NCBI GenBank assembly: GCA_019694795.1
Contig: JAIBBF010000027.1
Coordinates: forward strand, 1-36,867
Length of the DNA stretch: 36,867 nucleotides
Reading direction: 5' to 3'
From: Flavobacteriales bacterium
GTDB taxonomy: Bacteria > Bacteroidota > Bacteroidia > Flavobacteriales_D > UBA2798
Within the stretch, counting starts at the first letter, position 1; every line of letters begins with the position of its first letter. Below, in pieces: positions 26,345-34,992 of this stretch. Made by a program: the position numbers and the translations under genes. Under the pieces are notes generated by a model. That model ran no database searches. It was not told where the DNA came from and was given only the letters and a program-made list of their open reading frames with translations.

Positions 26345-26375
26345 CAAAAATGCGTGAAAATTCGGGCTAATCAAA
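26345..26375 (-). promoter_or_regulatory. Candidate hisH promoter
   Basis: On the minus strand TTTG (26375-26372) is followed after 19 bases by CATTTTTG (26352-26345), one mismatch from TAnnTTTG. The ATG follows after four bases, so the transcript would be nearly leaderless. The match is imperfect. Confidence 0.35.
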
Positions 26376-26402
26376 AGCAAAAAAATCAAAAAGCCCCAGG
26401 GA

Positions 26403-26612
26403 TTAATCGTTGAGATGCTGACGAGCGAATTTTACGACGAAGCGCAAGAGGAAGGACATTAACAAACCGACTATGCCAATTACAATTCCCATTATAAAAG
26501 CGGAACGTTCTTCTGCTGTTCCTTTCCAACCTATCCGGGTATAAATAGCGTAGGAAATAAAAAATAAAGACATTGCAATAATTACAAATTGCATTACGCG
26601 AAGAACAATCAT
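26403..26612 (-). CDS. Small two-helix membrane protein next to the sugar transferase
   Basis: The 69-residue protein has two predicted membrane helices (about residues 5-24 and 38-62) separated by a short loop with RIGWKGTAEE, and a basic/polar tail RQHLND. Its start overlaps the sugar transferase stop by four bases (ATGA), a good sign of translational coupling. I do not recognise a family. It could be an accessory of the polyprenyl sugar transferase step, but only the overlap supports that. Confidence 0.75.
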   Translation of the reverse strand: MIVLRVMQFVIIAMSLFFISYAIYTRIGWKGTAEERSAFIMGIVIGIVGLLMSFLLRFVVKFARQHLND

Positions 26613-28021
26613 TTTCCTTTTCCTTTAAAAATAATAAGTAGCGTAAAAAACATGATTTTAATATCGAGAGCCAATGTCATGTTCTCAATATAAATCAAGT
26701 CATATTTCATACGCTGAATCATTTGGTCAACATTCTCGGCATACCCGTATTTTACTTGTCCCCACGAAGTAATTCCGGGGCGCACTTTGTTCAGGTATTT
26801 GTAATGTGGAGCAATGGTAGAAATCTGATCGATATAAAATTGACGTTCGGGGCGTGGTCCAACAAGCGACATATCGCCGAGTATTACATTGACAAATTGC
26901 GGAAATTCATCCAATCTGGTTTTGCGCAAAAAGCGTCCAACAGAAGTGATGCGGGAATCGTTTTCGGAAGATAATTGTGGTCCATTACTTTCTGCATTTA
27001 CCACCATTGAACGAAACTTGATAATTTTAAATGGTCTACCATTTAAGCCCACGCGTTCCTGAAGGAAAAAAATAGGTCCTTTTGAACTAAGTTTTATTGC
27101 TAAAGCAATAATGAGAAATAGCGGTAAACATAAAACAAGTGAAATAAGGGATATAATGACATCCATTAATCGTTTTACGGAGGCTTGCCATGCAGGCATT
27201 AGTTCCGTTTTTATTTCAATTAAAGGTGCTCCGTAAATATTGGTCATTTTCACCGAACCGGTGAGAATATCGTACATATCCGGAATCACGTGCAATTTTA
27301 AATTCTCACCTTCCAGTTCCGAAATTATTTTTTTCAAACTCTCGTGCTCTGAACTTTCAATGGCAATGATAGCTTCTTCAATATTTTTATCCCTTAATAC
27401 AGTTCGAATCTCATTGGCATACTTACCTAAATAAGGTAAATCCGATTCACGTAATTGATTGTCTACTCCATTAATACTTACGAATCCCACAAATTTAAAT
27501 CCGGGAGATTGTTTCATTTCCGAAATCTCGTTGTAAATATTTAATGCATTTGCATTTCCTCCAATGAGCAGGGTATTGAAACCGATTTTCCGTTGATGAA
27601 TTCTCCGCACCAGTCGCGATGTAAAAAAAATACGTGGAATAAACGTGAGAAAAAAGTGGACACTGAACAATACCAAAAAAGCAAGATAATAATGCTTATA
27701 GCTAAACACTTTGTCATCCAGAATTAATACGAAAAACAAAAATAAAACACCGATCAAGGTTTGAATTAATGTAAAACCTAAATCCTGGATTCGGTGTTTG
27801 CGAAATACGTTGGAATAATATCCGCTCAGGTAATACAATGTTATCCAATATACCGGAATAATAATTAATCCGCGGTAGAAATTATCATCCAGAATTAATT
27901 CTGATTTCTCAATGTAAATTTTTCGAAATGCAAAAAAGATCACCCAGGTGATGGCAGAAGAAATCAGATCTGAAACCAGATATTTTGTAACCTGAAAAGC
28001 TCTTGCATTAATTATTGCCAT
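26609..28021 (-). CDS. Polyprenyl-phosphate sugar-1-phosphate transferase (WbaP/WcaJ-type)
   Basis: The 470-residue integral membrane protein starts polysaccharide assembly by moving a sugar-phosphate from a nucleotide sugar to undecaprenyl phosphate. Four N-terminal membrane helices (within about 12-130) precede a Rossmann-like CoA-binding-type domain (about 145-260, TLLIGGNANALNIYNEI). A further membrane segment (about 285-308) leads into the conserved catalytic domain: GPIFFLQERVGLNGRPFKI, KFRSMVVNAE, RKTRLDEFPQFVNVI and DMSLVGPRPE. The start lies inside the 3' end of the upstream lipoprotein gene (14-base overlap), and the stop overlaps the small membrane protein. Sugar specificity is unknown. 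No flippase, polymerase or glycosyltransferase cluster is in the window. Confidence 0.93.
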   Translation of the reverse strand: MAIINARAFQVTKYLVSDLISSAITWVIFFAFRKIYIEKSELILDDNFYRGLIIIPVYWITLYYLSGYYSNVFRKHRIQDLGFTLIQTLIGVLFLFFVLILDDKVFSYKHYYLAFLVLFSVHFFLTFIPRIFFTSRLVRRIHQRKIGFNTLLIGGNANALNIYNEISEMKQSPGFKFVGFVSINGVDNQLRESDLPYLGKYANEIRTVLRDKNIEEAIIAIESSEHESLKKIISELEGENLKLHVIPDMYDILTGSVKMTNIYGAPLIEIKTELMPAWQASVKRLMDVIISLISLVLCLPLFLIIALAIKLSSKGPIFFLQERVGLNGRPFKIIKFRSMVVNAESNGPQLSSENDSRITSVGRFLRKTRLDEFPQFVNVILGDMSLVGPRPERQFYIDQISTIAPHYKYLNKVRPGITSWGQVKYGYAENVDQMIQRMKYDLIYIENMTLALDIKIMFFTLLIIFKGKGK

Positions 28022-28898
28022 ACACGAGCTTTACATTGTCGATGAGCACCAGCGGTTCGGTGATACCCTCATCTTTGGTCATTTTAAAATAAATTTCATA
28101 ATAAAGTGCGTTCAGATTAGAGCTGACCAGCTCCGTCATTTCGCAATACATTTTTTTCCAAACCAGATTTCCGTTATCGTCGTAACTCGGACGAATAATG
28201 GTATTGTCCTGGTTAACCACATTTCCACTCATCACACTGGTTAGTCCAACTGAAAATGTGTTATTGGCTTTATAATTCAATTCCAGATACACCGGAACGC
28301 CACCAATGGGTAAATCAAAATTTTCTGCAGTTGCTGCTTTAAAATAAATCTGATTTGCCGATAATGTCATCACACCGGAAGCTCCTCCTTCGAAATATTC
28401 ACCCGGTGTTGTGGTCCTGGCCATTGATGTATCACTTAACGGATCCTGCAAAAAGGGAATAAAGGGATCCGTAAAATCCTCAATCCAAAAATTCATTTCC
28501 GTGTTCGGGTAATAGGTTACAATTGGCTGATATGCGCCTTGAAGCGTATCCACCATTCCACTACGCAACGTATATGAATTTAAAATATAAGGTTGATAAA
28601 AGGGATATCTTCTTCGGTGAGACGAAATTCCATCTGCCTTTATGCCACCATAAATGGTGATTTTGTGCGGACCATCTCCTATAATAGGTATACGTGCCGG
28701 CAATGAAAAACATCCAACGGCATTATCATCCACATAAACCCATGCGTCAACAATGTCATCCGAATTGGTTCCTTGTCCGGAAGTTGTTTGAACCTGAATA
28801 TCCTTGATGTAAATATAAGATGGCACAACGCCACTATCCTTGTGACAGGAAATTAAGAATAAAGCCAGCAAGAGGCTAAGTGTGTAGCGCGTGTTCAT
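28008..28898 (-). CDS. Lipoprotein of unknown function linked to the sugar transferase
   Basis: The 296-residue protein starts MNTRYTLSLLLALFLISCHK, a lipoprotein signal with Cys18. The mature N-terminal part (about 25-115) looks like a beta-rich domain with VDAWVYVDDNAVGCFSLPA and PHKITIYGGIKADG. The C-terminal part (about 150-296) is also beta-rich and resembles a jelly-roll surface module (VPVYLELNYKANNTFSVGL, PLVLIDNVKLVYG). I do not recognise a named family. The 14-base overlap with the sugar transferase start suggests tight coupling and a role in envelope polysaccharide biology; this is inference. Confidence 0.85.
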   Translation of the reverse strand: MNTRYTLSLLLALFLISCHKDSGVVPSYIYIKDIQVQTTSGQGTNSDDIVDAWVYVDDNAVGCFSLPARIPIIGDGPHKITIYGGIKADGISSHRRRYPFYQPYILNSYTLRSGMVDTLQGAYQPIVTYYPNTEMNFWIEDFTDPFIPFLQDPLSDTSMARTTTPGEYFEGGASGVMTLSANQIYFKAATAENFDLPIGGVPVYLELNYKANNTFSVGLTSVMSGNVVNQDNTIIRPSYDDNGNLVWKKMYCEMTELVSSNLNALYYEIYFKMTKDEGITEPLVLIDNVKLVYGNN

Positions 28899-28943
28899 AC
28901 AAGGGAGTCCCTGAAAGAACGCAAAGTTATCCTTTTTATTTTG

Positions 28944-29927
28944 CTAGGAGATACCTGAAGTGACTTCCATTTTCTCAATCACCTTATAAGCCACATCCAG
29001 CGCCTGTAGTCCGTCCGACAAAGTAACCGGGGGCTGGGTACCACTCATGATGGCTTGAGCAAAGGATTGTAGCTCGTCACGAATGGCATTAGTTTCCTTT
29101 ATATCAGGCTTTTCGAAAAATATTTCGCGTTTACCTTTGTTGCCTCCTAAGTCAATCATAAAGGCAAAGGGGTCGGGTTCTCCCACAGGTTGTTTCATTC
29201 GTACCACTTCCGATTTTTTTTCGAGGAAATCGACGGATATATAAGCATCCCGTTGGAAAAAGCGGGTTTTGCGCATATTCTTCAATGAAATTCTGGATGC
29301 GGTCAGATTGGCAACACAACCATTATCAAATTCGATACGGGCATTTGATATATCCGGAGAATCTGAAACTACGGCTACACCTGAAGCACTGATTCGTTTG
29401 ATGTTCGATTTAACAACACTTAATATGATGTCGATATCGTGAATCATTAAATCCAGCACCACACTTACATCGGTGCCACGTGGATTCCACACCGCTAAAC
29501 GGTGACATTCAATAAACATGGGTTGCTGAAAAAATGGAATGGCTCCTCTGAATGCGGGATTAAAGCGCTCAACGTGGCCGACTTGTCCAATCACTTTCGC
29601 CTCCGCTGCCAGATTCATTAATATTTTTGCTTCATCTACAGTTGTCGTTATTGGTTTTTCCACGAATACGTGACGAAATTTCCGAAGGCATTTTTGTGCG
29701 CAATCGAAATGGGTGATGGTGGGTGTAACAATATCTATGGCATCGCAGGCATCAATCAATTCTTCCATGCTGGAAAAGCGATGCACTCCAAAACGCTCGA
29801 TGGCCTGATCTGCATTCTGATCATCCGGATCGTAAAATCCTACCAATTGCAATTCGGGTACTTCTCCAATGCATTTCATGTGGATTTTACCTAAATGTCC
29901 GGCTCCAAAAACTCCAATCTTTACCAT
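28944..29927 (-). CDS. Gfo/Idh/MocA-family oxidoreductase
   Basis: The 327-residue protein has an N-terminal NAD(P)-binding motif (IGVFGAGHLGKIHMK) and the family's VFVEKPITTTVDEA with the substrate lysine near residue 94. GQVGHVERFNPAF follows, a segment typical of nucleotide-sugar dehydrogenases of this family such as UDP-GlcNAc 3-dehydrogenases. The C-terminal domain is alpha+beta. It is the first gene of the leftward run that continues with the lipoprotein and sugar transferase (45-base gap), which fits a role in making a modified sugar for a surface glycan. No partner aminotransferase is present. The substrate is uncertain. Confidence 0.88.
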   Translation of the reverse strand: MVKIGVFGAGHLGKIHMKCIGEVPELQLVGFYDPDDQNADQAIERFGVHRFSSMEELIDACDAIDIVTPTITHFDCAQKCLRKFRHVFVEKPITTTVDEAKILMNLAAEAKVIGQVGHVERFNPAFRGAIPFFQQPMFIECHRLAVWNPRGTDVSVVLDLMIHDIDIILSVVKSNIKRISASGVAVVSDSPDISNARIEFDNGCVANLTASRISLKNMRKTRFFQRDAYISVDFLEKKSEVVRMKQPVGEPDPFAFMIDLGGNKGKREIFFEKPDIKETNAIRDELQSFAQAIMSGTQPPVTLSDGLQALDVAYKVIEKMEVTSGIS

Positions 29928-30031
29928 AGTTCTATTGTTGAAAAAACTCGTGATAAAATTACCACCCCCAGGGCCTTTACGGAAGCTGCTTCATTGTAAT
30001 TTTCAACAGTGAATTGTCGCTAAGTGGATTT

Positions 30032-30712
30032 ATGCAGATAACGGATTCGTTCAAGCAAAAAGGGATGAGGAGAAAGATGATTGATCGTCTCCGCACCCGT
30101 GGTATTTTCGATGAGCCTTTATTAGAGGCCTTCGATCGAATTCCGCGTCATATTTTTCTTGGTGATAATGCCTTCGATGAGCACGCTTATGAGGAGAAAG
30201 CCTTTCACATTGGTGCCGGCCAAACCATTTCCAATCCTTTTACCGTTGCCTTTCAAACTCAATTGCTGGAGATAAAAAAAGGTGAAAAAGTGCTTGAAAT
30301 TGGGACAGGCTGTGGGTATCAGACTGCAATATTATGTCAACTTGGCGCAAAGGTCTTTTCCATCGAACGTCAGCGCGAACTGTTCGATAAAGCCAAAATC
30401 ACGCTTAATCAACTGAATTTCAGTCCCCGATTATTTTATGGCGATGGATTTAAAGGTCAGCCTGCTTTTGCCCCTTATGATAAGATTATTGTCACCTGTG
30501 GTGCCCCATTTGTCCCCCAGGATTTGGTGGATCAATTAAAAACCGGAGGAATTATGGTTATTCCGGTGGGCGAGACCGAGCAGGACATGATATATATCAT
30601 AAAAAATGCTGACGGTAGTCTTGAAACCAGAGACTTAGGTAAGTTTAAATTTGTCCCGATGCTTGAAGAGAAGCAGCGGTCGAACGAAAAATTATTTTTC
30701 AGAAAACCGTAA
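30032..30712 (+). CDS. pcm: Protein-L-isoaspartate O-methyltransferase
   Basis: The 226-residue SAM-dependent methyltransferase starts repair of isoaspartyl residues in aged proteins. The SAM motif I is VLEIGTGCGYQTAIL. The family signature is present as GAGQTISNPFTVAFQTQLL, and DKIIVTCGAPFVPQDLVDQL lies further on. It starts at ATG 30032; a TTG 18 bases earlier lacks support. It is transcribed away from the Gfo/Idh gene, and the 104-base gap holds only a poor -7 match (TAATTTTC, 29997-30004). Confidence 0.94.
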   Translation: MQITDSFKQKGMRRKMIDRLRTRGIFDEPLLEAFDRIPRHIFLGDNAFDEHAYEEKAFHIGAGQTISNPFTVAFQTQLLEIKKGEKVLEIGTGCGYQTAILCQLGAKVFSIERQRELFDKAKITLNQLNFSPRLFYGDGFKGQPAFAPYDKIIVTCGAPFVPQDLVDQLKTGGIMVIPVGETEQDMIYIIKNADGSLETRDLGKFKFVPMLEEKQRSNEKLFFRKP

Positions 30713-30756
30713 CTTTCCCAAAAAGCGCCCGTTTAACTGCCTGTTTTAAACATTTA

Positions 30757-30786
30757 TTGTTAATAACATCGTTCTTTGTTAATAAC
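30757..30786. repeat. Direct repeat TTGTTAATAAC x2
   Basis: The 11-mer TTGTTAATAAC occurs at 30757-30767 and 30776-30786, a 19-base period, upstream of the outer-membrane protein promoter. Regular spacing of about two helical turns could mean a regulator binding one face of the DNA. No known site is recognised. Confidence 0.4.
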
Positions 30787-30809
30787 TTACTTTCGCCAAA
30801 ATTGGTAAG

Positions 30810-30844
30810 TTTGACTGCCACAATTGATTTGTGGCATAATATTG
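30810..30844 (+). promoter_or_regulatory. Promoter of the outer-membrane barrel gene with an operator-like palindrome
   Basis: TTTG (30810-30813) and TAATATTG (30837-30844, one mismatch) are 23 bases apart, within the Bacteroidota -33/-7 range. Between them lies a perfect inverted repeat, TGCCACAA and TTGTGGCA around TTGAT (30816-30836). It ends at the base before the -7 box. A protein binding there would cover the promoter, so repression is the likely effect. Confidence 0.5.
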
Positions 30845-30880
30845 GTAACTTCATTCGCAAACTTTAAAAACCGAATAACA

Positions 30881-31570
30881 ATGAAAAAGAACCTTTTGCT
30901 TGTTGCTGCATTTGCAGCATTTGGTCTTACAGCTTCAGCTCAGAAGCCTACTGAAGGAAACAACTCTTCACTTGAAGTAGGACTTAACTTCGGAGAAAAC
31001 GGTGGTGAAACTTTCACTGCACCTGCTCTTAAGTATCGTTATTTTATCGCTCCAAACATGGCAGTTCGTTTCGGACTTAGCCTTGATGGTTCTAAAACTG
31101 TAAACAAATTCTACGAAAACGCTGACTACACTGGTGGTACAGGTGAGCAAACTTTGACTGACGGTTCTTGGGCTGTTGCTCCAGGTTTCGAATATCACTT
31201 TGCTGGTACTGACAAACTTTCTCCTTATGCTGGTGTTACTTTAATGTTTGGTGGAATGAAATCTACTGAAGAGTGGGCTAACTTCGACGGTTCTGCTTAT
31301 TCTTCAACTGTAACTGCAGGTGATTTCGAATCTAAAAGCTCAATGATGGGTTGGGGTATCGTAGCTGGTATGGACTACTACTTCGCTGAAAACATCTTTG
31401 TAGGAGCTGAATTTGGTTACATGGGTTCTTCTTGGACTGACAAAGGTGGATCTTCTTCAGTAACTGTAAGTGGTACTACTGTATCTACTACAACTCCTGA
31501 AGGTCTTACTAAGAACTCTGGACGTGGTTTCGGTGCTCAAGCTGGAATCCGTGTAGGTTGGAGATTCTAA
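30881..31570 (+). CDS. Outer-membrane beta-barrel protein
   Basis: The 229-residue protein has a signal peptide (MKKNLLLVAAFAAFGLTASAQ) and alternating strands ending in GFGAQAGIRVGWRF; the terminal aromatic residue is the outer-membrane insertion signal. Strand patterns such as MAVRFGLSLDGS, YAGVTLMFGGM and IFVGAEFGYMGSS fit an eight-stranded OmpW/OmpX-like porin-family barrel. Codons are strongly biased (GGT, GCT, TCT, CTT, AAC) compared with the neighbours, suggesting an abundant protein. It has its own promoter with a palindrome and its own terminator. The ATG at 30881 is preferred because an earlier in-frame start at 30824 lies inside the promoter. Function beyond barrel is unknown. Confidence 0.88.
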   Translation: MKKNLLLVAAFAAFGLTASAQKPTEGNNSSLEVGLNFGENGGETFTAPALKYRYFIAPNMAVRFGLSLDGSKTVNKFYENADYTGGTGEQTLTDGSWAVAPGFEYHFAGTDKLSPYAGVTLMFGGMKSTEEWANFDGSAYSSTVTAGDFESKSSMMGWGIVAGMDYYFAENIFVGAEFGYMGSSWTDKGGSSSVTVSGTTVSTTTPEGLTKNSGRGFGAQAGIRVGWRF

Positions 31571-31592
31571 TCTTAACTGATTATATCAAGCA

Positions 31593-31626
31593 AAAGTCCT
31601 CACCAATGGTGGGGACTTTTTTTTTG
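31593..31626 (+). terminator. Terminator after the outer-membrane barrel gene
   Basis: AAAAGTCCTCACC pairs with GGTGGGGACTTTT (one wobble) around AAT, followed by a long T run. Confidence 0.92.
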
Positions 31627-31630
31627 CGTG

Positions 31631-31638
31631 TATATTTG
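31631..31638 (+). promoter_or_regulatory. -7 box for purK-purE
   Basis: TATATTTG matches TAnnTTTG exactly, four bases before the purK ATG at 31643, directly after the preceding terminator. The transcript would be nearly leaderless. No clear -33 element is visible. Confidence 0.45.
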
Positions 31639-31642
31639 CGCA

Positions 31643-32788
31643 ATGGCACATCACTTTTATCATCCTTCTTTTAAACTTGGAATTTTAGGCGGCGGTCAAC
31701 TCGGCCGTATGTTTATTCAGGAAGCGATTAATTTAAATGTTAATGTCGGCATCCTCGATCCGGACATCAATGCTCCTTGCAAACATTTGGTTGAAGAATT
31801 CACTTGCGGTTCATTGCAGGATTTCGATACGGTGATGAATTTTGGGAAGGACAAAAGTGTGCTTACTATTGAAATAGAACATGTAAATGTTGATGCCCTT
31901 GAAGCATTAGAAAATAGCGGAAAAAAAGTTTTTCCTCAACCCAGGGTTCTTCGCATTGTACAGGATAAAGGACTTCAAAAAGAATTTTACACCCAGCATC
32001 AAATTCCCACGGCACCTTATTTTCTAGTGGAGAACAAGAGTGAAATTTCTACATACGCCGGTGAGTTTCCATTTTTTCAGAAGATGAGAAAAGGCGGTTA
32101 CGATGGTAAAGGCGTAACTAAACTGGATAATCCTGCTGACCTCAGTAAAGCATTTGATGTGCCCAGTGTGCTGGAGAAATTGGTACCCTTTAAAAAAGAA
32201 ATCTCAGTAATTGTATCTCGCAATGAAGATGGAGAAATGTCGCATTTTCCGGTGGTAGATTGCGAGTTTAATCCGGAGGCCAATCTGGTTGAATTTTTAT
32301 TTGCGCCTGCCGATATCGATGAAGCCGTTGAAAAAAATGCAATTGCGATTGCACGAAAAGTAATTGAAGCCTTAGACATGGTGGGAATACTTGCGGTAGA
32401 AATGTTTTTAATGGACGACGGCAGTATTCTCGTTAACGAAATTGCACCTCGTCCACATAATAGTGGTCACCATACCATCGAAGGCAACATCACTTCTCAA
32501 TACGAACAACATCTAAGAAGCATTTTAAATTTACCTCCCGGAAGTACGGACACTTTACGTCCCGCAGTGATGGTAAACATTTTGGGAGAGCCCGGTTTTG
32601 AAGGGGATGCCATTTATGAAGGCCTGGAAAAAATATTGGATATGCCCGGAGTGTTTGTCCATTTATACGGTAAAAAAACCACCAAACCATTCCGGAAAAT
32701 GGGTCACGTTACCATTATTGCCAGCAATATAAAACGTGCCCGCGAAATGGCATTTATTGTAAAAGAAACCTTAAAAGTAAAAGCATAA
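31643..32788 (+). CDS. purK: N5-carboxyaminoimidazole ribonucleotide synthase PurK
   Basis: The 381-residue ATP-grasp enzyme carboxylates AIR to N5-CAIR in purine synthesis. The N-terminal motif [17 protein letters not shown] is diagnostic, followed by [12 protein letters not shown] (ATP-grasp loop) and [18 protein letters not shown] (Mg/ATP site). purE follows after one base, so the two are coupled. A TTG at 31628 is rejected because it lies before the -7 box. Confidence 0.96.
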   Translation: MAHHFYHPSFKLGILGGGQLGRMFIQEAINLNVNVGILDPDINAPCKHLVEEFTCGSLQDFDTVMNFGKDKSVLTIEIEHVNVDALEALENSGKKVFPQPRVLRIVQDKGLQKEFYTQHQIPTAPYFLVENKSEISTYAGEFPFFQKMRKGGYDGKGVTKLDNPADLSKAFDVPSVLEKLVPFKKEISVIVSRNEDGEMSHFPVVDCEFNPEANLVEFLFAPADIDEAVEKNAIAIARKVIEALDMVGILAVEMFLMDDGSILVNEIAPRPHNSGHHTIEGNITSQYEQHLRSILNLPPGSTDTLRPAVMVNILGEPGFEGDAIYEGLEKILDMPGVFVHLYGKKTTKPFRKMGHVTIIASNIKRAREMAFIVKETLKVKA

Positions 32789-32789
32789 T

Positions 32790-33275
32790 ATGAGCGCGAA
32801 AGTTGGAATAATTATGGGGAGTAAATCGGACTTACCCATTATGCAGGAAGCTGCGGATGTTTTAAAAGAATTCGGTGTGCCATTCGAAATTACCATTGTA
32901 TCGGCACACAGAACTCCCGAACGCATGTTCGATTATGCCAAAACTGCAGCAGAGCGCGGATTGCAGGTTATTATTGCCGGTGCCGGAGGTGCAGCGCATT
33001 TACCGGGTATGACAGCTTCTCTTACTGCTTTACCTGTTATTGGTGTGCCGGTTAAATCTTCCAATTCAATTGATGGATGGGATTCTGTTTTATCCATTTT
33101 GCAAATGCCATCCGGTGTTCCTGTTGCTACTGTTGCATTAAACGGAGCAAAAAATGCAGGAATATTAGCAGCGCAAATTATAGGTGCATCTGATGCAGCC
33201 TTATTGAAAAAAATTGAAGCATTTAAAAAAGATTTAAATGATAAGGTAATGCAGATGGTAAAAGAAATGAAATAA
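32790..33275 (+). CDS. purE: N5-CAIR mutase PurE (class I)
   Basis: The 161-residue enzyme converts N5-CAIR to CAIR. It has the class I signatures [25 protein letters not shown] (with the catalytic His) and [13 protein letters not shown]. It starts one base after the purK stop. Its stop is two bases from that of the convergent T9SS cargo gene, and no terminator hairpin is evident between them. Confidence 0.97.
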   Translation: MSAKVGIIMGSKSDLPIMQEAADVLKEFGVPFEITIVSAHRTPERMFDYAKTAAERGLQVIIAGAGGAAHLPGMTASLTALPVIGVPVKSSNSIDGWDSVLSILQMPSGVPVATVALNGAKNAGILAAQIIGASDAALLKKIEAFKKDLNDKVMQMVKEMK

Positions 33276-33277
33276 GA

Positions 33278-34855
33278 TCATTCATTTTTTATCCATTTCA
33301 TCGTTACCACATTCTCCTGATTCTTTATTTGTATCAAATAACAACCTGCGCTTAATTCGGATCCAAATCGGTTATCTGAATTTCTCCAGGAGGGAATTTC
33401 ATTGAGTAATTTTCCCTGGAAATCATAAATGGAAATGGATACATCGCTGTTTACTCCTTCTATGGAAAATGAGTGGATGGAAGGATTGGGGAATAGAATA
33501 TAATTTTCATTCTGTTCCTGTTGAGTAATCGAAGTAGCTGTTGAAAGTGAAACATTGCGCAGTAAAAATTTTCCTTCATCAAAGGGATCATTGCTGGTAT
33601 TAATGGTAATTCCTCCTACTAAAAATCCCGATTCTAACACCAGTGCTTCTCCAATGGATTCATGAAAAGCATAACCTGCATTTCCAAATCCGCTGATCTG
33701 ATTGCTGAAATTAGTTTCCACAAAATGTGTTTCAGTGTAAACACTACCTGAAATGGAGGTATCGTTTAACGAAACAACCGACATTCCGTTGATTTCTGCT
33801 AGTGATGCTGAAGTATAAAACCAAATTTTTCCCTGATCGTTGTATTTCACACTGTGATATAATAAATCTGTTCCAACAGCCGGGGCATCGAGGATTGTTC
33901 CGTTTTCTACAATGAGCGGGATAAAACGATTAATTCCATTGGTAAGAGTTTGTCCAGCATAATTAAAACCAAACACTCCTGTCCCACTTCGGTCGTACAC
34001 ATTAGCGGTTAAACAATAATCATTATTATCATTCACCTGAAGATCTTGTAAATCGAACCCTGCATCGCTGCTGGATAAAACGTGTTGAATGGAAGAAGTA
34101 GTGTTTAGATCCCAGTTAACAATCAACGTCAAGTAATCTGCTGATGCTTCAATTGGATCTAAAGCATAATTATTCATTAACACATTTCGGTCGGCCGCAT
34201 CCGCATTCAATGCCATTATTACACCATTGTTCTGCACAGCGATTTGAAGTTGACTACCCCATGGTGAACCGGAATATGGAAGTATCCATTGTGAAATAAT
34301 TTGAAAATTGGAGTTGATCTGCACAGCGAACACAAATGATGAAGGAGCATTTACGGTTTGTGCAGCCAATGAAAATGTAGGCGCAAACGATTCACCCGTG
34401 ATTAAAAGATTTCCGTTTTGCAAGAGGCTTAGTCCACTGAAGTTAATCGCTCCTGTACTTACTATGGATTGCGATTGCATGGTGATTCCGGTAGTTGAAT
34501 TCAGAATGTGGAGAGAATCGCTGGTAAGCACCATAATATTCCCGCCGGGAAGAAAGACTGCATCCATGGCTCCATGAATGGAAGCATGAATCCAACTTAC
34601 ATTACCATTGCTGTTTTGCAGCATCACAAAAGTGCTTGGTCCCTGATTTAATTCCGGGTAAGTAACATTTCCCAAACTCAAATTTCCTCTGCGAAATTCT
34701 CCAACACTAAGGATATCGCCATTACTATTTTTCTCCATCGATTTCATCCAGCTGGAAGATGTTCCCTGAGCAGAAAGCGCCCATTCTTCATTGGAGATGA
34801 GTTGTGCATTTAATACATTCGAAATTAAAAGCAGAAGGAAAAGCGTCTTTTTCAT
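33278..34855 (-). CDS. Secreted protein with type A T9SS sorting domain
   Basis: The 525-residue protein has a signal peptide (MKKTLFLLLLISNVLNAQ). The body is beta-rich, resembling a series of propeller-like segments (SWMKSMEKNSNGDILSVGEF, VFLPGGNIMVLTSDSLHIL, SLLQNGNLLITGES), perhaps a beta-propeller. The C-terminal 75 residues (YILFPNPSIHSFSIEGVNS, IYDFQGKLLNEI, LSAGCYLIQIKNQ, basic end MKWIKNE) form a type A sorting domain. No enzyme motif recognised. It is probably secreted to the surface or medium. The 137 bases upstream (34856-34992) hold no clear promoter box or gene. Confidence 0.82.
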   Translation of the reverse strand: MKKTLFLLLLISNVLNAQLISNEEWALSAQGTSSSWMKSMEKNSNGDILSVGEFRRGNLSLGNVTYPELNQGPSTFVMLQNSNGNVSWIHASIHGAMDAVFLPGGNIMVLTSDSLHILNSTTGITMQSQSIVSTGAINFSGLSLLQNGNLLITGESFAPTFSLAAQTVNAPSSFVFAVQINSNFQIISQWILPYSGSPWGSQLQIAVQNNGVIMALNADAADRNVLMNNYALDPIEASADYLTLIVNWDLNTTSSIQHVLSSSDAGFDLQDLQVNDNNDYCLTANVYDRSGTGVFGFNYAGQTLTNGINRFIPLIVENGTILDAPAVGTDLLYHSVKYNDQGKIWFYTSASLAEINGMSVVSLNDTSISGSVYTETHFVETNFSNQISGFGNAGYAFHESIGEALVLESGFLVGGITINTSNDPFDEGKFLLRNVSLSTATSITQQEQNENYILFPNPSIHSFSIEGVNSDVSISIYDFQGKLLNEIPSWRNSDNRFGSELSAGCYLIQIKNQENVVTMKWIKNE

Positions 34856-34992
34856 AACCGTGATTGTATGATGTAAAGTTCGCTGATCGTAAAGCCGGAG
34901 AACAGATGATAAACACGGGATTTAGAATGCCGATTCGGTTATGCATTTTTACTTAAAGGACCAGAATGAAATAGGTAGAATTACCTAAGGAC

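Noticed and set aside
34972-34987. Inverted repeat TAGGTA-GAAT-TACCTA after the phosphatase gene
   Set aside because: Six-base arms with no T run and no promoter element nearby; expected often by chance.
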